Assembly: GCA_030916665.1 (NCBI GenBank)
Contig: JAUPWC010000003.1
Coordinates: 1-10,744 of the forward strand
Direction of reading: 5' to 3'
Length of the DNA: 10,744 nucleotides
DNA from: Verrucomicrobiota bacterium
GTDB lineage: Bacteria; Verrucomicrobiota; Verrucomicrobiia; Opitutales; Opitutaceae
Shown: positions 6,844 to 10,744 of the stretch, piece after piece
Numbering within the stretch: position 1 is the first letter of the stretch
Layout: each line of letters opens with the position of its first letter
Made by a program: the position numbers and the translations under genes
Notes under the pieces: generated by a model
What the model was told of the DNA's origin: nothing
The model's input: only the letters and a program-made list of their open reading frames with translations
The model's database searches: none

Positions 6844-8850
6844 ATGAGATCCGCCCCCCCAGCCTTCCTCAGTCTGTCGCTGCGGGTGATCGCCTGCATC
6901 GGGCTGGCCGGTCTGGCGTTGCTCACCCTGGGAGAAAACGGCGCCGCGCGGATGTTTGCGACGCCCTGGACCGGGGTGCTGGCGGCCACGGTTATTGCTC
7001 CGGTGCTCGGCTGGTTGCTCCGGCTCGTCCGTGTATCAGGGGATTTTCGCCTGCCCGCGGCGCCATGGCTGGGCGCTGTCTTTGTGTTCGGTTTCGCTCC
7101 GGTTCTGAGCGCGCTCGCCAGCCCCTACCGCGGGCCCAGCCTGCTGGCGGCCGCCCTGCCGTTGGGAGCGGCCTGCCTGTTTCTGACCGTCCACGACTGG
7201 CTGCAGGCGGACGAAGCACGGCGACGCGCCGGCCTCGCCCGGCTGCTGACCGTGGGCGCCGCGCTCGTCACGCTGGCCAGCGCCGGAATTTGGGCGCGAA
7301 GCCTCGCGACACTCGATACCGCGACCCTGTTCTCCCCGACCGTGTTTTTCATGCGCAACCCGCATCCCCTGGGTCACGCGAACTACACCGCCGGCCTGAC
7401 GCTTCTCGCGCTGCCCTGGCTGGCATGGTTCGCCTGGAGCAGCCGCGGCTGGCAGCGCGGACTGGCGGCGGCCTGTGCCGCACTGGCGCTGCTGAACCTG
7501 TTTGCCAGCGGTAGCCGGGGCGGACTGCTCGGACTGGCCGCGCTGGCGGTCGCGGGTCTGGCGGTGGCGCGGGTCGGCTGGAAACGATTTCTGCTGATCG
7601 GCGGCGCGGCCGTGATGCTCGCGGGATCACTGGCCCTGGCCAACCCCCGCGTGCGCTCCCTGCTCGGCCCCGCCGATCCGGCAGCGGCGCCCAACATCAG
7701 CTCCGTGCAACGCGGCGCCATGATCCAGGCCGGCCTGCGGATGGGTGCCGACCGTCCGCTGCTTGGCTGGGGACCGGGCGCGACACCGCTCGCCTATCCG
7801 CGCTACCGGCACGCCCTCGACGGCGGCGCGGAGAACGTGCTCCAGCTGCACAACACCCCGCTGCACCTCTGGGCGGAAAACGGCGGGCTGGGCTTGCTCG
7901 GCGCCGGGCTGCTCGCCGCGCTGGCCGCGCTGAACTGGCGGCGTTCGCCGGTGGCCGCCGCCACGCTGGCGGGCTACGGCGTTTTTGCCCTGACCGACTT
8001 CCAGCTGGATGTGCCCGTGTTCGCCGCCGCGGTCGCGGTGCTGGCCGCGCTGCTGGCCAAACCGGCTCCGACCACCGCCTCGACTGCCCTGCGCCTCGGC
8101 ACCGGGCTTGGCGCGGTTGCGGCAACCGGAATCATCATCCTGCTTGGCCAGCGCGATCCGACGCCGGTCATGAACCTCGAGGCCCTGCGTTGCGCCCACG
8201 ATCCGGCGCAGCACGCGCGCGCCGTCGCGTTGCTCAACGAGTCACTCGCCCTGAATCCCGACCAGGAAATCGCCCACTTCAATCTCGGCTGGCTCCTGCT
8301 CGTGCCGGAGCCGGCCAAGGCGGAGGCGCATTTCCGCGCCGCCGCCCGGCTCGTGCCGGACAAGGGCGGCGTCTATTTCGGCCTGGGCTTGGCGCGGCTG
8401 AACCAAGGCGACCGCACCGGTGCCGCGCGCGCCGTCGCGCTGGAATGCGTCAACGAACCGCGCTTCCTCGCCTCGCCGTGGTGGACGGTGCCGGAGATCG
8501 CGGCGTTGAGGGGACCCGCCGCCAAGGAATATGAACGCCTGCTGGCTGCTTGGATTCCGACGCCCAAGACAAGCAACCCTTGGGTCAACAGACAGGTCGC
8601 TTTGCTCAGAACCCTCGCCGCGCGCCTAGGCCAGGTCTCGCCCGGGCCTGAAGTGAACTACCGCCGCGAGCGGATCGGCTACCCGGTGCTCATGCGCAAC
8701 GCCGACCTGCCCCCGGCGGTTGATCTCTACGACGTGCGCGAGGACCCGCGTTTTCCCGAAACCGTGCCGTTCCCACTGCCGCCCAAGGGCTGGCTGCCCT
8801 CGCCGCACCTGCTCAAGCTGCTGGACGAGGCCGTCCCGGTGCGGCAGTAA
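6844..8850 (+). CDS. O-antigen ligase / polymerase family membrane protein with C-terminal TPR tail
   Basis: A 668-aa protein of the Wzy_C/WaaL superfamily, which polymerises undecaprenyl-linked glycan repeats or transfers them to an acceptor on the periplasmic side. Seen: about a dozen hydrophobic helices across residues 8-435; FFMRNPHPLGHANYTAGL (168-185); the conserved Arg in ASGSRGGLLGL (Arg225); a large periplasmic loop (about 267-345) with LLGWGPGATPLAYPRYR (306-322); and QLHNTPLHLWAENGGLG (334-350), whose His336 matches the essential His of the family. After the last helix come two TPR-like helical repeats (about 455-535: ALLNESLALNPDQEIAHFNL, then AKAEAHFRAAARLVPDKGGVY). The remaining roughly 130-residue tail is not recognised. 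ATG 6844 is chosen because upstream codons in this frame run into the VTT gene and do not look coding. Polymerase versus ligase cannot be told apart here. The sugar transferase follows six bases downstream. Confidence 0.85.
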   Translation: MRSAPPAFLSLSLRVIACIGLAGLALLTLGENGAARMFATPWTGVLAATVIAPVLGWLLRLVRVSGDFRLPAAPWLGAVFVFGFAPVLSALASPYRGPSLLAAALPLGAACLFLTVHDWLQADEARRRAGLARLLTVGAALVTLASAGIWARSLATLDTATLFSPTVFFMRNPHPLGHANYTAGLTLLALPWLAWFAWSSRGWQRGLAAACAALALLNLFASGSRGGLLGLAALAVAGLAVARVGWKRFLLIGGAAVMLAGSLALANPRVRSLLGPADPAAAPNISSVQRGAMIQAGLRMGADRPLLGWGPGATPLAYPRYRHALDGGAENVLQLHNTPLHLWAENGGLGLLGAGLLAALAALNWRRSPVAAATLAGYGVFALTDFQLDVPVFAAAVAVLAALLAKPAPTTASTALRLGTGLGAVAATGIIILLGQRDPTPVMNLEALRCAHDPAQHARAVALLNESLALNPDQEIAHFNLGWLLLVPEPAKAEAHFRAAARLVPDKGGVYFGLGLARLNQGDRTGAARAVALECVNEPRFLASPWWTVPEIAALRGPAAKEYERLLAAWIPTPKTSNPWVNRQVALLRTLAARLGQVSPGPEVNYRRERIGYPVLMRNADLPPAVDLYDVREDPRFPETVPFPLPPKGWLPSPHLLKLLDEAVPVRQ

Positions 8851-8856
8851 AGCCCC

Positions 8857-10275
8857 ATGCCCGGCGCCAAGCCCGACACCCTGCGCGAGACCACCCTGCC
8901 CGCCCTGCTGCTGGGCGGCGACTTGGTCGTGGCCTTCGTGGGCCTGAGCCTCGGCTGGTGGCTGCGTTATCAATCCGCGCTCGGGTTGCTCGGCCTCGAC
9001 GTGCCGGACGCCCGCTTCGCCGCCTACCTGCCGCTCGTGATCATGGGCGTGATCTTCCTCGTCGCCGCCTTCGCGCAGCAGGGTCTCTACGACGGCCGCA
9101 TGCTGCTCCGCAAACAGCAGAGCCTGAACCTGCTCGCCCGCGGCACCGTCTTCTGGGTGGTCGTCTATCTCGCCTTCTCGCTTGTCATCAAATTCGACCC
9201 GCCGATCTCGCGCCTGTTCGTGGTCATCGCCGCGCTGGTCACGCTGCTGCTGCTCGGCCTGTGGCGGGAAATTTTCTACCGCGTGCTCACCCGGCCCGCG
9301 CTCCTGCCGCGCCTCCAACGGCGCGTCGCCCTGCTCGGCTGGAACCCCGCCGCCTACGGCCTCGTGCAGGAAATGCAGAAAGGGCGCGCGCATCCCTACG
9401 CGGTCGTCGGCTGCATCGACGAGGGCTCGGGCGTGACCGACTGCCCGCTGCCGCGCCTCGGCGCAGCCGGTCAGCTGGCCGGAATTCTCCAACGCGAGCG
9501 CATCGACGTGCTCATCGCCGCCCACCTCGACATTCCCGCCGACCGGCTGCGCGGGATCACCGCCATCTGCGAACAATTTTACGTCGAATGGAAGGTCGTG
9601 CCGGCGGCGTTCCCGATCTTCCTGACCGGCCTGCGGCTCCAAACCGTCGGCAGCGTGCCGGTGATCGGCGTCGAGGACCTCGCCATTTCCCGACTCTTCA
9701 ACCGCGCGGCCAAGCGCGTGATCGACCTCGCCGGCGCGCTCGTCGGCCTGGCCGTGTCCGCCCCGGTCATCGCCGTGCTGGCGGCGCTCATCAAGGCCGA
9801 GTCGCCGCGCGGTCCGGTGTTCTTCCGCCAGACACGCATCGGCGCCGGCCACCGGGAGTTCACGCTCTGCAAATTGCGCTCGATGCGCCCTGACGCCGAG
9901 GCGAGCGACCACCTCAACCAGAGCACACGGCAAGGTGACGACCGGCTGCTCCGCATCGGCGGCTGGATGCGCCGCTGGAACCTCGACGAGCTGCCGCAAT
10001 ACTGGAACGTCCTCTGCGGCGACATGAGCCTCGTCGGCCCGCGACCGGAGCGACCGCACCACGTCGAGCAGCTTTCGGCCGTCATCCCGCACTATCTGCC
10101 GCGCCACCTGGTGAAGCCTGGCATGACCGGCTGGGCGCAGGTCAACGGCCTGCGCGGCGACACCGACCTCGCCGAACGCATCCGCTACGACATTTTCTAC
10201 ATCGAAAACTGGTCGCTGTGGTTCGACGGCCAGATCCTGCTGCTGACCTTCGTGCGCTGGCGCAACGGCAGTTAA
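8857..10275 (+). CDS. Polyprenyl-phosphate sugar-1-phosphate transferase (WbaP/WcaJ type)
   Basis: A 472-aa initiating transferase that moves a sugar-1-phosphate from a nucleotide sugar to undecaprenyl phosphate, the first step of exopolysaccharide, capsule or O-antigen synthesis. Seen: four N-terminal hydrophobic helices (about 14-36, 56-74, 95-112, 117-136); a CoA-binding-like/Rossmann-like middle domain (about 153-265, starting RRVALLGWNPAAYGLV); a membrane re-entrant segment after NRAAKRVIDLAG (282-293, helix to about 312); then the catalytic domain with VFFRQTRIG (321-329), FTLCKLRSM, the Asp377-Glu378 pair in WNLDELPQYWNVLCGDMSLV, GPRPERP (394-400), and GMTGWAQVNGLRG. The length is typical of the long (WbaP/WcaJ) form. 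Which sugar it uses cannot be read from sequence. It follows the ligase gene by six bases, and its stop codon is shared, in antisense, with the convergent gene. Confidence 0.93.
   Translation: MPGAKPDTLRETTLPALLLGGDLVVAFVGLSLGWWLRYQSALGLLGLDVPDARFAAYLPLVIMGVIFLVAAFAQQGLYDGRMLLRKQQSLNLLARGTVFWVVVYLAFSLVIKFDPPISRLFVVIAALVTLLLLGLWREIFYRVLTRPALLPRLQRRVALLGWNPAAYGLVQEMQKGRAHPYAVVGCIDEGSGVTDCPLPRLGAAGQLAGILQRERIDVLIAAHLDIPADRLRGITAICEQFYVEWKVVPAAFPIFLTGLRLQTVGSVPVIGVEDLAISRLFNRAAKRVIDLAGALVGLAVSAPVIAVLAALIKAESPRGPVFFRQTRIGAGHREFTLCKLRSMRPDAEASDHLNQSTRQGDDRLLRIGGWMRRWNLDELPQYWNVLCGDMSLVGPRPERPHHVEQLSAVIPHYLPRHLVKPGMTGWAQVNGLRGDTDLAERIRYDIFYIENWSLWFDGQILLLTFVRWRNGS
10272..10275. other. Shared bidirectional stop: TTAA ends both convergent genes
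   Basis: The four-base palindrome TTAA supplies TAA on the plus strand (10273-10275, sugar transferase) and TAA on the minus strand (10274-10272, membrane protein). The genes therefore overlap by four bases tail to tail, leaving no space for an intrinsic terminator between them. Confidence 0.9.
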
Positions 10276-10744
10276 CGCCCCAACAGCGTCCGCACGCCCC
10301 GTGAGAGCGGTCCCATCGGTTGCTCCGGCTGGAGTGACGGCGGCAACGCTCCTTTCATCCGCGGGTCCGTCAGCACCGCCCGCACCGACTCCGGATGCGG
10401 GTGCGGCACCAGCAGGCGCGGCTGACCGGCGAAGACCGCCGCGTCGCCGGTCCGCTGGAATTCCCGCACCAAGCGCACGGGCGCTTCGCGGTCGCGCGCC
10501 CGCGGCAGTATGATGCCGCGCATCACCTCGGCGGACAGGCCGGCCCAGCCGACAAGAAGAAAGCCAACCCAGGCCGCAGCCAGCCAGCGTTGTCGGACCG
10601 TGCGCACCAGCGCGAACACGCAACCGAGGTTGGCCAGCGGCAGCAGAACCATGAACTCCGCGTAGCGCGAAGGCACGCCCGCATCGAACTCCCCTCCACC
10701 CCCGCGCGACCATGCGGCTCCGGTCGCGATCAAGAATCCCCAGA
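10272..10744 (-). CDS. C-terminal part of an uncharacterised multi-pass membrane protein (partial)
   Basis: The frame is open to the right edge, so only about 157 C-terminal residues are seen and the start lies outside. Seen: SRYAEFMVLLPLANLGCVFAL begins a hydrophobic helix preceded by a Gly-rich loop, followed by a second helix (WLAAAWVGFLLVGWAGL) and a soluble tail of about 75 residues containing LVPHPHPESVRAVLTDPRMK and LPPSLQP. The SRY-then-helix end and the closing pattern Pro-x-Pro ... Leu-x-Asp-Pro ... Leu-Pro-x-Ser resemble large membrane proteins of unknown function that occur near polysaccharide genes; this is recollection and inference, and no function is assigned. Its TAA stop (10274-10272) overlaps the stop of the sugar transferase within the same TTAA. 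Confidence 0.72.
   Translation of the reverse strand, partial: WGFLIATGAAWSRGGGGEFDAGVPSRYAEFMVLLPLANLGCVFALVRTVRQRWLAAAWVGFLLVGWAGLSAEVMRGIILPRARDREAPVRLVREFQRTGDAAVFAGQPRLLVPHPHPESVRAVLTDPRMKGALPPSLQPEQPMGPLSRGVRTLLGR

Noticed and set aside
6087..7514. Plus-strand open frame running across the VTT gene into the ligase gene
   Set aside because: The first part is antisense to the VTT gene and the second part is out of frame with the ligase; the translation is Gln/Arg/His-rich and featureless.
8626..10713. Open minus-strand frame of nearly 700 codons opposite the sugar transferase
   Set aside because: Same low-information His/Asp/Gly/Ala-rich translation with no domains; the plus strand carries a complete transferase with all catalytic motifs.

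Overview
The window reads as GC-rich, densely packed chromosomal DNA of a Gram-negative bacterium. It holds eight protein genes (seven complete, one cut by the right edge), no RNA genes, no mobile elements, no CRISPR and no phage genes. The outer-surface functions (lipoprotein, O-antigen-type ligase or polymerase, polyprenyl-phosphate sugar transferase) point to a diderm cell. Strong GC bias in third codon positions, little or no Shine-Dalgarno signal before most starts, and the gene mix fit a Verrucomicrobiota member such as the Opitutaceae. That placement is an inference from style and content; no marker gene proves it.

Layout: (1) 121-1488 +, a DUF1343/NamZ-type exo-N-acetylmuramidase carried as a lipoprotein. 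(2) 1492-2097 -, an exported methionine sulfoxide reductase B, convergent with gene 1. (3) 2142-4085 +, a membrane protein with five helices and a periplasmic sulfatase/phosphotransferase domain, followed one base later by (4) 4087-4773 +, a PmtA-like methyltransferase. (5) 4777-6060 -, the large subunit of exodeoxyribonuclease VII (xseA), convergent with gene 4 and translationally coupled to the gene upstream of it, (6) 6060-6737 -, a VTT-domain (TVP38/TMEM64) membrane protein. (7) 6844-8850 +, an O-antigen ligase/polymerase with a TPR tail, followed six bases later by (8) 8857-10275 +, a WbaP/WcaJ-type initiating sugar transferase. (9) 10272-10744 -, the C-terminal end of a membrane protein whose start lies outside the window.

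How the genes work together: most products act at the envelope. Genes 7 and 8 look like the initiation and the polymerisation or ligation steps of a surface polysaccharide. Genes 3 and 4 look like a two-gene unit that alters lipid headgroups or periplasmic phosphate or sulfate esters. Gene 1 trims peptidoglycan, and gene 2 repairs oxidised methionine outside the cytoplasm. xseA is the housekeeping exception.

The clearest architectural oddity is the packing of convergent genes. Two pairs have only three bases between stop codons, and the third shares a single TTAA that is the stop codon on both strands. I did not find an unmistakably new system. The best candidates for a second look are the sulfatase-like/PmtA pair, the TPR-tailed ligase, and the shared-stop convergent ends.
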